Assembly (NCBI RefSeq): GCF_014637085.1
Contig: NZ_BMEU01000001.1
Location: 62,001-126,000, forward strand
Reading direction: 5' to 3'
Origin: Comamonas phosphati
GTDB lineage: Bacteria > Pseudomonadota > Gammaproteobacteria > Burkholderiales > Burkholderiaceae_C
Length of the DNA stretch: 64,000 nucleotides
Shown: positions 32,802-41,093 of the stretch, one piece after another
Position numbering within the stretch: the stretch's first letter is position 1
Layout: each line of letters begins with the position of its first letter
Notes under the pieces: model-generated
Seen by the model: the letters and a program-made list of their open reading frames with translations, nothing else
The model's database searches: none
What the model was told of the DNA's origin: nothing
Made by a program: the position numbers and the translations under genes

Positions 32802-34844
32802 ATGAACGCCGTTACCCAAACCGAAGCCCGCGCCATCCAAGCCCCTGCGCTGGAAGCCGCCGACCCGACCAAGAACCTGATTTTGGTTCCGCTGTCGCGG
32901 CTGGTGCTGCGCGCCACGGGCCGCAACGTGCGCAAGACCCCGCGCATGTCCATTCCCGAGCTGGCCGCGAGCATCCAGCGCGTGGGCCTGCTGCAAAACC
33001 TCATCGTGATTCCCGCCGCCGATGGCGAGCATTACGAGGTGGTGGCCGGTGGCCGTCGCCTCGCAGCCCTCAAGCTGCTGGCAAAGAAACACCGTATCGC
33101 CAAGGATTGGGAGGTGCCGTGCCTGCAGGTGGCCGATGGCACGGCCCGCACCGCCAGCCTTACCGAGAATGTGCAGCGCGAAGCCATGCACCCCGCTGAC
33201 CAGTTTGAAGCCTTCGCGGCGCTGGTGGCCGAAGGTCGGCCCATCGAGGACATTGCGGCGGATTTCTCCGTCACGCCCCTGGTGGTGCAGCGCCGTTTGA
33301 AGCTGGCGAATGTCTCGCCGCGCCTGATGGGCGACTACCGGGCCGATGCCGTGAGCCTTGACCAGTTGATGGCCCTTTCCATCACCGACGACCATGCCGC
33401 GCAGGAAGCCGCTTTCTACGACGCCCCGCAATGGCAGCGCCACCCTTCGCATTTGCGCGAACGCCTGACCGAGCGCGAGATTGATGCGTACCGGCATCCG
33501 CTGGTGCGTTTCGTCGGACTGGAAGCCTACGAGCAGGCGGGCGGAGGGGTTCGCCGCGATCTGTTCGCGGAGGGCGATGCGGGCGTGTACCTGACCGATG
33601 CCGCGCTGTTGGAGCGGCTGGCACAAGACAAGCTGGCGGGCATCGCTGCCAAGGTGAAGGCCGAGGGCTGGGCTTGGGCCGATGCCACGCCGGGCACGAC
33701 TCATGCCGACCTGCACGCCTTCCAGCGTGCGCCGAGGGAGCGGCGCGAACCCAACAAGCGCGAAGCGCAACGCCTTGAGAAACTGCAAGCCAGGATGCAG
33801 GAGGTAGCCGAAGCCATTGATGCGGCGATGGACGCCGAGGACGAGGACAAAGCCGATGCCTTGCAAGAGGAAGGCGAACGGCTGGGCGAGCAGTTGCAGG
33901 CGGTGGAAGACGGCTTGCAGGGGTACGGCGCGAACGTGAAAGCCGCAGCCGGTGCCATCGTCACCATCGACCGCAACGGCGAGGCCGTGATTCATCGCGG
34001 GCTGCTGCGCGAGGCCGAGGCCAAGGCGCTGCGCACGCTCGAAAAGCTGCGGCAGGGTTTCGGCGACCCGGACGCCGCGAACGATGACGAAGGCGAGGAA
34101 GACGAGGCACCCAAGGCCGCAGCCATGTCCGACCGGCTGGCCCAGCGCCTGAGCGCCCACCGCACCGCCGCGCTGCAAATCGGGGTGGCCTGCCGTCCGC
34201 AGGTGGCACTGGCCGCGCTGGTGCATGGCATGGTGCAGACTGTTTTGTTTGATCGCCGCTACGGGCATGACCTGCCGCTGGGCGTGCGCCTCACGGTGCA
34301 AGACCGGCTGGAAGGCATGGCCCCGGACTTGCCCGAATCGCTCGCCGCCGTGGCGCTGCGCGAAATGCAGCAGGCGTGGGCCGAAAGGCTGCCGCAGGAC
34401 GATGCCGAATTGTTCCCCGCGTTGCTGGCGATGGGGCAAGCCGAGCTGATGGCATTGCTGGCCGTGTGCGTGGCGTCCACGGTGGACGTGGTGACGCCTC
34501 GCGCCACGCCGCACCAGCCGGGCGCGAAACTGGCGCAGGCCGTGGGCCTCGACATGGCCGCATGGTGGCAGCCGACCGCCGAGGGGTATTTCCGGCATGT
34601 GCCGAAGGCCGTGATTCTGGAGGCTGTGGGCGAATACGCGCCCGAGCACGTCACGCGGCTGGCAAAGTTGAAGAAGGCCGACATTGCCAGCGAAGCGGAG
34701 CGACTGGCCGATGGCACGGGATGGATGCCCGCCATATTCAAGGCCGCTGGACCGCAGGAGGTGACACCGGAGGACGTGCCCGAAGACGGGGCGGAGGACG
34801 CCGCCGCCGTGGCGGATGAACCCGCCGAGGCATTGGCCGCTTGA
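32802..34844 (+). CDS. parB: ParB/RepB/Spo0J-family partition protein, large
   Basis: A 680-residue ParB-like protein, much longer than chromosomal ParB (about 300). The ParB/Srx nuclease-like domain is at residues 25-120, with VRKTPRMSIPELAASIQRVGLLQNLIVIP, VVAGGRRLAALKLL and TASLTENVQREAMHPADQFEAF. An HTH (IEDIAADFSVTPLVVQRRLKLANVS) follows. The central part has an acidic, helical linker (about residues 320-440). The C-terminal 240 residues are typical of ICE/plasmid ParB relatives. It is 5 kb from parA, unlike classical par operons. Confidence 0.9.
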   Translation: MNAVTQTEARAIQAPALEAADPTKNLILVPLSRLVLRATGRNVRKTPRMSIPELAASIQRVGLLQNLIVIPAADGEHYEVVAGGRRLAALKLLAKKHRIAKDWEVPCLQVADGTARTASLTENVQREAMHPADQFEAFAALVAEGRPIEDIAADFSVTPLVVQRRLKLANVSPRLMGDYRADAVSLDQLMALSITDDHAAQEAAFYDAPQWQRHPSHLRERLTEREIDAYRHPLVRFVGLEAYEQAGGGVRRDLFAEGDAGVYLTDAALLERLAQDKLAGIAAKVKAEGWAWADATPGTTHADLHAFQRAPRERREPNKREAQRLEKLQARMQEVAEAIDAAMDAEDEDKADALQEEGERLGEQLQAVEDGLQGYGANVKAAAGAIVTIDRNGEAVIHRGLLREAEAKALRTLEKLRQGFGDPDAANDDEGEEDEAPKAAAMSDRLAQRLSAHRTAALQIGVACRPQVALAALVHGMVQTVLFDRRYGHDLPLGVRLTVQDRLEGMAPDLPESLAAVALREMQQAWAERLPQDDAELFPALLAMGQAELMALLAVCVASTVDVVTPRATPHQPGAKLAQAVGLDMAAWWQPTAEGYFRHVPKAVILEAVGEYAPEHVTRLAKLKKADIASEAERLADGTGWMPAIFKAAGPQEVTPEDVPEDGAEDAAAVADEPAEALAA

Positions 34845-34855
34845 CCCTCACCGCA

Positions 34856-34889
34856 GCGAAGCGCCCCGGTTCAGGCCGGGGCGCTTCGC
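34856..34889. repeat. Perfect 14-bp hairpin after parB
   Basis: GCGAAGCGCCCCGG and CCGGGGCGCTTCGC pair around a 6-nt loop, starting 12 nt after the parB stop and ending 14 nt before the next start. There is no T run; it may be a processing or attenuation structure. Confidence 0.55.
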
Positions 34890-34902
34890 CGCAGGGAGCC
34901 GA

Positions 34903-35118
34903 ATGATGCCCACCATCAACACCACCAGCCGCCCGCGCATGGCGGCAATCTACGCCCCCGGCACAGTGCGCGCCCGCCGCTGGCACGGCGATGGCGACGT
35001 GCGCGGCTACCGTCCGCCTTCGGGCTGGACGGCCCGCGCCGACCTCACCGACATTCACCCCGTCACGGGCCGCGCCTTGCCGCGTGCCGTATGGTGGATC
35101 ATCGAGACGAAGGAATAG
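34903..35118 (+). CDS. Small hypothetical ICE protein
   Basis: A 71-residue basic protein (MMPTINTTSRPRMAAIYAPG..., ending RALPRAVWWIIETKE). No family is recognised with certainty, but small proteins of this kind often follow the parB-like gene in related elements. A weak GGGAG precedes the tandem ATG codons at 34903 and 34906. It lies between two strong hairpins. Confidence 0.55.
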   Translation: MMPTINTTSRPRMAAIYAPGTVRARRWHGDGDVRGYRPPSGWTARADLTDIHPVTGRALPRAVWWIIETKE

Positions 35119-35128
35119 CCATCGTCAG

Positions 35129-35163
35129 CACCGCGCCCAGGCCGTTCCGCCCTGGGCGCGGTG
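35129..35163. repeat. Perfect 13-bp hairpin
   Basis: CACCGCGCCCAGG and CCTGGGCGCGGTG surround a 9-nt loop, 10 nt after the stop of the small gene. It probably ends or stabilises that transcript. Confidence 0.5.
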
Positions 35164-35291
35164 AACTTCAAAAATCCGGGCGCGGCGGTGGCCACGCCCG
35201 GTGTTGAAGCCGAACATCACGCCGCCGCCTTCGCTGGCACTCAGGCGGCGGCGTTGCAATATGCGGGCGGCACGCCCGATTCCTCATCCAA

Positions 35292-35414
35292 CTGCCTTCG
35301 CGCCTGCGGCACTGCGCGCTACGCTTGCCTCCGGGGGAAAGCCCTGCGGGCTATCCCCGCCGCGCGTGGCTTGGCGCCCCTCGATACCACCGAACCGGCA
35401 GCGCCGGATCGGCC
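35292..35414. repeat. ICE-internal dispersed repeat A, copy 2
   Basis: It reads CTTCGCGCCTGCGGCACTGCGCGCTACGCTTGCCTCCGGGGGAAAGCCC..GGGCTATCCCCGCCGCGC..CTCGATACCACCGAACCGGCAGCGCCGGATCGGCC. This is closest to copy 3 at 36534-36661. The remaining 35415-35988 holds no gene that I can support. Confidence 0.75.
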
Positions 35415-35988
35415 AAGGTCAACGCCCCGCCGCTGGGCAGTGCTCGGCGGGTGCGCCGAGGCTTGCTGCGGCGGGTTGTGCGAATGCGTGCCGTCCTCAA
35501 CGCTGGTGGTTCTCGCCCATCACGTCACGAAGGACGGTTCACGGACATCCCGCCCGGCATCGCCATGGAGCTTCCACGCCACGCCTCAAGACCGGCGCCG
35601 CAAGGTGCGGCCGGGGCGTTCTCGCCTGTCGTCGGGTGGTTGACCTGGCCCGCGTCCGGGAGCGAGCCGGTGCAGCCTTCATGCGGGGATGCCGAGCCGG
35701 CCCTGTCTCCTTTCGGAGCGGTTCGGCCCAAGGCGTCCTTGTGTTGTTGTGAATCCTGGCGGTGGCGCGGCTGCGCCTCGGGCTTCATGGCTGCAACCGT
35801 CCAGCGAAAACAATTTCCCCTGCTTTGTCACTGCGTTCGGCGCATTCCTCGCGGGACAAATTCTTTTCGCCTCCCGGCTCTCCACTGCGTTGCGACCGCA
35901 AGCGGTGCAGCCCGCCCGTCCCCCGCCGGCCGGATCACAACAAGGACGCGATGGGCGCGAACCTTGTTCCACCTAAAGGAGATCCATC

Positions 35989-36303
35989 ATGGCCAACATC
36001 GGCACCTTCACCACAGACAAAGACGGCTTCACCGGCACGCTTCGCACCCTGACGCTCAACGTCAAGGTCAAGCTGGTGCCCAACGACAAGGGGGACAACG
36101 AGAAAGCCCCGGACTTCCGTCTGCAGGCCGCCAGTCACGACATCGGCGCGGCGTGGAAGAAGACCAGCGAGGCCGGGCGGGACTACATCTCCGTGACCCT
36201 CGACGATCCTTCGTTCCCGGCCACGGTCTACGCCCGCCTGATCGAAGGCGAGAACGGCACGCACGACCTGATCTGGTCGCGCAGCAAGCCCCAGGCGGCC
36301 TGA
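35989..36303 (+). CDS. DUF736 family protein
   Basis: A 104-residue protein with the DUF736 pattern: [29 protein letters not shown] near the N-terminus, then DFRLQA...[50 protein letters not shown]736 proteins occur almost only in ICEs and conjugative plasmids of Proteobacteria; the function is unknown. AAGGAGATCC precedes the ATG. It stands alone between repeats A2 and A3. Confidence 0.92.
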   Translation: MANIGTFTTDKDGFTGTLRTLTLNVKVKLVPNDKGDNEKAPDFRLQAASHDIGAAWKKTSEAGRDYISVTLDDPSFPATVYARLIEGENGTHDLIWSRSKPQAA

Positions 36304-36533
36304 CGGGCCGCCGGCGCCTCGCCCACGCGGCGGGGCGCTGTGCTGCGAATGCTGCGCTGTATCGGCAAGCAGAACGGCTTGGCAGTGTGCGGGATGTGTC
36401 TTGCCTGGCCACCAAGCAATGGCTTGAATTGGTAGAGGTACATGCGGGGCGGGTCGGTGCTGCGCACCACCGGGCTTTGCGGGCTCCGCCCCGTGCCGAC
36501 TACGCCGTCACGGCCATTCGGCTCCAATCCCTC

Positions 36534-36661
36534 CCGCCTTCGCGCCTGCGGCGCTGCGCGCTTTACTTGCCTCCAGGGGATCGGCGCCAGGCCCATCCCC
36601 GCCGCGCGGTGCTTGGCGCCCCCTCGATACCGCCGAACCGGCTGGCACCGGATCGGCCTGG
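36534..36661. repeat. ICE-internal dispersed repeat A, copy 3
   Basis: It reads CTTCGCGCCTGCGGCGCTGCGCGCTTTACTTGCCTCCAGGGGATCGG..CCATCCCCGCCGCGC..CCTCGATACCGCCGAACCGGCTGGCACCGGATCGGCCTGG. It matches copies 1 and 2 with scattered changes. No gene is seen in 36304-36693 apart from this repeat. Confidence 0.75.
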
Positions 36662-36693
36662 CACGCCCCGCCATGACGGCGGGGCTCCGGCGG

Positions 36694-36984
36694 CTATGCC
36701 TGAGCGACCGCCAGCAGTTCTTCGGCCTTGCTCATCAGCACTGCCGTGCTGCATTCGAGTGCGCTGGCGATCTTGAAGATGATCGCCAGCGTGGGCATGT
36801 GCTCGCCGCGCTCGACCTTGCCCATGTGCGAACGCTCGATGCCGGCGAGGTGCGCCAGCGATTCCTGCGCGATCCCGCGCTCCGTCCGCAGCGCGCGCAC
36901 CGCCGCGCCGAAGGCTTGAGCCAATTCGGCGTCGAAGGTGGTGGCGCCCGCTGGCCGGCCGCGCTGGATGGATCGCTTCTGCAT
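36694..36984 (-). CDS. XRE-family HTH regulator
   Basis: A 96-residue Cro/CI-type repressor. The helix-turn-helix reads LRTERGIAQESLAHLAGIERSHMGKVERGEHMPTLAIIFKIASAL. It has an N-terminal basic tail MQKRSIQRGRPAG. The start at 36984 is used; an ATG at 37011 would add nine residues. It is divergent from the second DUF2958 gene across about 257 bases that contain palindromes, so it may control that gene and the transfer/replication block. Confidence 0.85.
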   Translation of the reverse strand: MQKRSIQRGRPAGATTFDAELAQAFGAAVRALRTERGIAQESLAHLAGIERSHMGKVERGEHMPTLAIIFKIASALECSTAVLMSKAEELLAVAQA

Positions 36985-37067
36985 GGACAGAAGCGTCAAG
37001 TCGCAGCACAATTAAAACCACGTTATCTTTAACTCTTTCGCGGCTCTGGCCTTATTCGTGCTTTTAC

Positions 37068-37090
37068 GGAAATCCGCTTTTGCGGATTCC
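37068..37090. promoter_or_regulatory. Inverted repeat in the XRE/DUF2958 divergent region
   Basis: GGAAATCCGC and GCGGATTCC surround a TTTT loop, with one unpaired base. Its position between divergent genes suggests an operator. Confidence 0.4.
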
Positions 37091-37241
37091 GACAGAACCG
37101 GAGAACCGCCTACGTGCCTTTCCAGATTTCTACAATTCTGTTTTTGCGCTTTCGTGCTTCCACGGTTTGGATGGAATACGCATCCACGCTTGCGAGAGGA
37201 ATCGCAAAGCCGGAATTCCACGTTGGAACAGGAGCATCCCA

Positions 37242-37592
37242 ATGAGCGCTCCCCTGATCACCGAGGAGCAGCGCGCCGCGCTGCTGGAGAACGGGCGGCG
37301 GGCCGCCGCCGGTGAGCCGGACGACCCGTTGCCGGTCGTGCGGCTGTTCACCCCCGACGCGCACGCTATCTGGCTGCTGGCCTCGCTCGATCCTGCCGAT
37401 GGCGATACGGCGTTCGGCATCATGGACGTGGGCATCGGCATGCCCGAGGTGGGCCGCATCAAGCTGTCCGACCTGGCCTCCATCGTTGGCCCGAACAAAC
37501 AGCCCGTGACGCGGGATTTGTATTTCCAGGCGGTGCGCCCGCTGTCGGAATATCTGCGACTGGCGCAGGAGAACGGTTCCATCGTTGATTGA
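37242..37592 (+). CDS. DUF2958 domain protein (copy 2)
   Basis: A 116-residue paralogue of the protein at 30814-31164. Shared landmarks are LITEEQRAALLENGRR, DPLPVVRLFTPDAHAIWLLASLDPADGDTAFGIMDVGIGMPEVGRIKLSDL and the same length; about half the residues differ. CAGGAG lies 7 nt upstream of the ATG at 37242. No function is known for the family. Confidence 0.88.
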   Translation: MSAPLITEEQRAALLENGRRAAAGEPDDPLPVVRLFTPDAHAIWLLASLDPADGDTAFGIMDVGIGMPEVGRIKLSDLASIVGPNKQPVTRDLYFQAVRPLSEYLRLAQENGSIVD

Positions 37593-37635
37593 ACCGTTCG
37601 CGCTCCAGCCAAGCCGGGCGCATTCGGACTATTTC

Positions 37636-37749
37636 GGTCTTGATCCAGACCTGCACGGTCTGAATCCGCACTCTGCTTCAAACCCGAATATCTGTGACTG
37701 AAACAGTCACGATCTTTCGCGCGGCTTGCGGCACGGTGTTTTGTGCCGC
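37636..37749. promoter_or_regulatory. Three successive inverted repeats upstream of the DUF2285 gene
   Basis: The repeats are GGTCT/AGACC at 37636-37651, GTGACTG/CAGTCAC at 37694-37710 and GCGGCAC/GTGCCGC at 37728-37749. A promoter-like TTGACA at about 37817 follows. The 329-base stretch 37593-37921 holds no gene and looks like a control region for the downstream replication and transfer genes. Confidence 0.4.
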
Positions 37750-37921
37750 GTGACATTTTTGGGTCAGGCGGCCGTCGCATTCAGACGGATTTCGCAACAC
37801 GCCGGAGCCTATCGGTCTTGACACTAGAAGTTACAGTTTAACCGGATTTCCACCTTGATTTGAGGCTCCCGCATGTTTGCCGCCGTGGCGACGTTCCTGC
37901 TGTTCGACAGGAGCTTTCGTC

Positions 37922-38680
37922 ATGGTCAGCCCTCACCATTTCGCGCACTGGTATCCCACGGCCGCTTACCTCTACGTCCTCGGGCTGGACACGCTCGCGC
38001 TGGCCTGGGAGTACCTGCGCCGCCATCCTGATTACCGGCTCGACTGGCTGCGCCGTGCGCGTCGCTCCGATGCTGGGCATCGCTGGGGCTTGCGCCTGCT
38101 GGAAGACCCGGCGCTGGATGCACGTGACGCGCATCCGGCCTGGCTGCCCGGCCATGCGGCCGTGGTGCAGCTCTACCCTGATGCCGATCCGCCACCCGAC
38201 GCTGCTGCATTCGACTTCTGGCGCATCCCCGGCCACAAGCAACTGCTCCACGATGGCAAGCGGCTGGCGCTGATCGCGCGCAGCCCCGGCCAGTGCCTGC
38301 GCTTCGCGCTGGCGCCCGGCCTGGAGGACGGCATGGCTGTCGCCTATGCCCGGCGCGGCGGCGCTGCCGCGCCTGCGCTCGGCCACGCGCCCAGCGCCGT
38401 GCAGACCAAGCCCAGGCCGACACCGGCCGCGCTATTGGAGCTGCACACCTTGCAGGCGCTCGACGCAACCCTGACGGGTGCGTCCTTGCGCGACGTGGCC
38501 GAAGGGCTGTTCGGCGCCGATGCCGTGGCCGCCGACTGGCACGCCGATGGCGACTTGCGCGCCCGCGTGCGCCGTTTGGCGCGGCGTGGCAATGCGTTGA
38601 TGCGCGGCGGCTACCGCCACTTAGCACAACTGCCGTCGCTTGAGAAGGGACGTTTTGAAGGGGACGCAAAACGTCCCTGA
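37922..38680 (+). CDS. DUF2285 / DUF6499 domain protein (putative DNA-binding regulator)
   Basis: A 252-residue protein conserved in Tn4371-like ICEs. The N-terminus HFAHWYPTAAYLYVLGLDTLALAWEYLRRHPDY is the DUF6499-type transcriptional-regulator domain. The C-terminal region LLELHTLQALDATLTGASLRDVAEGLFGADAVAADWHADGDLRARVRRLARRGNALMRGGYRHL is DUF2285, which looks like a helix-turn-helix. The start at 37922 follows AGGAGC. It probably opens the operon that continues with the AlpA-like gene and repA. Confidence 0.88.
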   Translation: MVSPHHFAHWYPTAAYLYVLGLDTLALAWEYLRRHPDYRLDWLRRARRSDAGHRWGLRLLEDPALDARDAHPAWLPGHAAVVQLYPDADPPPDAAAFDFWRIPGHKQLLHDGKRLALIARSPGQCLRFALAPGLEDGMAVAYARRGGAAAPALGHAPSAVQTKPRPTPAALLELHTLQALDATLTGASLRDVAEGLFGADAVAADWHADGDLRARVRRLARRGNALMRGGYRHLAQLPSLEKGRFEGDAKRP

Positions 38681-38763
38681 GCAGGAGGGCCGTGTTTTCT
38701 GAGACTGCCTCCATCCGGTTGCGCTGTGTGGCCGGAGCTTTGAAAGCTATGGAGGTTCACACC

Positions 38764-39045
38764 ATGCGTCCCGCTCCCTTGCGGCCTGCCGCCGCTCCCA
38801 TGAATCCTGCTGCGCAACCGCAGCGTTATCTCACCAACGACGAAGCCGCCGACTACCTGCGCCTGTCGCCACGCACGCTGGAGAAGCAGCGCGTGCTGGG
38901 TGGCGGCCCCAAGTTCCGCAAGTTCGGCCGCCGCGTGATGTACGCCGTGGCCGACCTCGATGCCTGGGCCGCCGACCGCAGCTTCGAGACGACTTCCGAC
39001 CCCGAATACGCCGAGCACCACTCGGCGGACAGCCGTGCGCGCTGA
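38764..39045 (+). CDS. AlpA/MerR-type HTH DNA-binding protein
   Basis: A 93-residue protein with a winged helix-turn-helix: YLTNDEAADYLRLSPRTLEKQRVLGGGPKFRKFGRRVMYAVADLDAWAADRSF. Such excisionase/AlpA-like proteins regulate integrase or plasmid replication genes. GGAGG sits 8 nt before the ATG at 38764. It lies 26 nt upstream of repA, in the same direction. Confidence 0.88.
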   Translation: MRPAPLRPAAAPMNPAAQPQRYLTNDEAADYLRLSPRTLEKQRVLGGGPKFRKFGRRVMYAVADLDAWAADRSFETTSDPEYAEHHSADSRAR

Positions 39046-39071
39046 TCGCTTGCGCGCGGGTGGCCTTCGCC

Positions 39072-39929
39072 ATGTCCAGCCCTGCGCTGCCGTCCCGGCA
39101 GCGGCCCGTGCCAGAGCGCGAACAGCTCGACCTGTTTCGCGCCCTACCGGGCGACATGGCGCCGCGCGACAGCCAGGACTTGATGGCCTTTCCGTTCTTC
39201 TCGCTGGCGAAGTCGCGGCGCACGGCGCCGATCGACTTTCGCAGCGGGAACGTCACCATCCGCGTGGAGGGTACGCAGGAGCACGGCATCGCCACGATCT
39301 GGGATGCCGACGTGCTGATCTGGGCGGCCAGCCAGATTGTGGAAGCGCGCGATGCGGGGCTGCGCCCCTCGCGGCTGATGCAGGCCACGCCCTACGAGAT
39401 CCTGCGCTTCATCGGGCGCGGTACGTCGCTGCGCGACTACCAGCGCCTCAAGGCCGCGCTGGATCGCCTGCAATCCACGACCGTGGCCACGTCCATTCGG
39501 GAGACCACGGGAAGACGGCTGCACCGCTTCTCGTGGATCAACGAGTGGAAAGAGCTGGCCGATGCCCGTGGCACGCCGCTGGGGATCGAGTTGATCCTGC
39601 CGGACTGGTTCTATGCCGGCGTGATGGATGCGGCCCTGGTGCTGACCATCGACCCGGCGTATTTCCGGCTGACGGGCGGGATCGAGCGCTGGCTGTACCG
39701 GCTGGTGCGAAAGCACGGCGGGCGACAGCCTGGCGGCTGGCAGTTCGACTTCCGGCACCTGCACCGCAAATCGGGCAGCGTGGCGCGGTACTACGACTTC
39801 GCCGCCGACCTGCGGGCGCTGGTGGCGCGGCAAGCCTTGCCGGGCTACCAGTTGGGCATCGAGCACGTCTCGGGCATTGCCTCGCCGCTGTTGACGTTCC
39901 GGCCCGTGCCGTCCACGGCACGGGGATAA
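39072..39929 (+). CDS. repA: Replication initiator protein RepA
   Basis: A 285-residue plasmid-type initiator (replication initiator protein A family). Conserved stretches are QDLMAFPFFSLAKSRRTAPIDF, VRVEGTQEHGIATIWDADVLIWAASQIVEA, TPYEILRFIGRGTSLRDYQRLKAALDRLQSTTV and RRLHRFSWINEW, ending with a winged-helix region YRLVRKHGGRQPGGWQFDFRHLHRKSGS. Three iterons begin 25 nt past its stop. RepA and iterons together suggest that the excised element can replicate. A GTG at 39060 is an alternative start. Confidence 0.92.
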   Translation: MSSPALPSRQRPVPEREQLDLFRALPGDMAPRDSQDLMAFPFFSLAKSRRTAPIDFRSGNVTIRVEGTQEHGIATIWDADVLIWAASQIVEARDAGLRPSRLMQATPYEILRFIGRGTSLRDYQRLKAALDRLQSTTVATSIRETTGRRLHRFSWINEWKELADARGTPLGIELILPDWFYAGVMDAALVLTIDPAYFRLTGGIERWLYRLVRKHGGRQPGGWQFDFRHLHRKSGSVARYYDFAADLRALVARQALPGYQLGIEHVSGIASPLLTFRPVPSTARG

Positions 39930-39953
39930 CTGCTGTGCAGCCTGTGGACGGAC

Positions 39954-40017
39954 TCGTGCTATCAGGCAACAGAGGTATCGTGCTATCAGGCAACGAATCC
40001 TCGTGCTATCAGGCAAC
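39954..40017 (+). repeat. Three identical 17-bp iterons, candidate oriV
   Basis: TCGTGCTATCAGGCAAC occurs exactly at 39954-39970, 39978-39994 and 40001-40017, with 24- and 23-nt spacing, about two helical turns. Identical direct repeats beside repA are the standard binding sites of plasmid initiators. Confidence 0.9.
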
Positions 40018-40060
40018 AAAATCGGCTGCAAAGCCAATGCTGGCGCGGGTTTCGGCCTCT

Positions 40061-40095
40061 CCTAACTTACCTAACTTAAATTCTCTAACTTTTAG
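40061..40095 (+). other. A+T-rich heptamer repeats, candidate DNA-unwinding element
   Basis: CTAACTT occurs at 40062-40068, 40071-40077 and 40085-40091 within an A+T-rich stretch that is unusual for this G+C-rich element. It lies 44 nt beyond the last iteron and before parA, as expected for the melting region of an iteron origin. Confidence 0.7.
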
Positions 40096-40182
40096 TAGAA
40101 GCGCCGCGCCTCGGTGGACAACCACCGCGCGGCACGAAAAGCAGCAGCAACAGCCGGGCTTTCCAACACGGAGGGCCAGGCC

Positions 40183-40821
40183 ATGATCGTCGCGCTGCTC
40201 AACCAGAAAGGCGGCGTGGGCAAGACCACGCTCGCCACGCACATCGCCGGCGAACTGGCGATGCGCGGCCAGCACGTCGTGTTGCTGGACGCCGACCCGC
40301 AAGGCTCCGCGCTGGACTGGACGCAGCGCCGTAGCCAGCAAGGTTTGCCACGGCTGTTCAGCGCCGTGGGCCTCGCACGCGAAACCCTGCACCAGGAAGC
40401 GCCAGAACTCGCCAGGCGGGCTGATCACGTCGTCATTGATGGCCCACCCAGGATCGCGGCCTTGGCGCGCTCTGCGCTGCTGGCGGCCGAGCGGGTGCTG
40501 ATTCCGGTACAGCCGAGTCCCTACGACCTGTGGGCCAGCGCCGAGATGGTGGCGCTGATCCGCGAGGCGCAGGTCTTTCGGCCTGCGCTGCGCGCGGCCT
40601 TCGTCATCAACCGGCGCGTCAGTACCACGGTCATCGGGCGTGAAGCGCGCGGCGCTCTGGCTGAGCAGCCGCTGCCTGCGCTGCGCGCCGAGGTGCGCCA
40701 GCGCATCGTCTTCGCCGACAGCGTGGCCGCTGGCCGGCTGGCACGCGAGACGGCGCCCGACAGCGCCGCCGCGCGCGAAATCACCGTGCTGGTCGATGAG
40801 CTGCTGCGGTGGCCGTCATGA
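40183..40821 (+). CDS. parA: ParA-family partition ATPase
   Basis: A 212-residue deviant Walker ATPase. MIVALLNQKGGVGKTTLATHIAGELA carries the KGGVGKT motif with the signature lysine, then VVLLDADPQGSALDW near residue 35 and DHVVIDGPPR near residue 80. It is a short ParA without an N-terminal HTH (type Ib-like). It helps to segregate or position the replicating element. It is the first of six genes joined by ATGA overlaps. Confidence 0.93.
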   Translation: MIVALLNQKGGVGKTTLATHIAGELAMRGQHVVLLDADPQGSALDWTQRRSQQGLPRLFSAVGLARETLHQEAPELARRADHVVIDGPPRIAALARSALLAAERVLIPVQPSPYDLWASAEMVALIREAQVFRPALRAAFVINRRVSTTVIGREARGALAEQPLPALRAEVRQRIVFADSVAAGRLARETAPDSAAAREITVLVDELLRWPS

Positions 40822-41093
40822 GCAGTTCTGCCAGCAAACGCACGGGCAAGCGCGTCGGCATCGGCGCGCGTCCACCCGCGAATCCGCACGCCGAGGCGTG
40901 GATTCGCCAGGGCGACGCCGACGCGCTGGGCAAGGGCGACGTGTACACCGCGCGCCTGACCCTCGACATCACGCCCGCGATGCGGGCGCGCATCAAGGTG
41001 TCGGCCTTCACGCAGGGCGTGACGGTGGCCGACCTGCTGCGCGGCCTGCTGGAGCGGGAGTTTCCAGAGCAACGCAGGGAGAACGCACCATGA
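40818..41093 (+). CDS. Small partition-associated protein (RHH-like)
   Basis: A 91-residue basic protein. Its central part VYTARLTLDITPAMRARIKVSAFTQGVTVADLLRGLLEREFP resembles a ribbon-helix-helix DNA-binding fold, as found in small centromere-binding partners of short ParA proteins. The ATG lies inside the parA stop (ATGA). It is likely the ParB-like partner of this ParA, distinct from the large ParB at 32802. Confidence 0.8.
   Translation: MSSSASKRTGKRVGIGARPPANPHAEAWIRQGDADALGKGDVYTARLTLDITPAMRARIKVSAFTQGVTVADLLRGLLEREFPEQRRENAP

Noticed and set aside
35325-36776. 483-codon frame running through the DUF736 gene and repeats A2 and A3
   Set aside because: It overlaps DUF736 in another frame and includes both repeat copies. 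The sequence has no recognisable domain, so it is a G+C-driven open frame.
39954-40017. Iteron triplet considered as a CRISPR array
   Set aside because: Units are only 17 bp with 6-7 nt spacers and there are no cas genes; iterons beside repA explain it.
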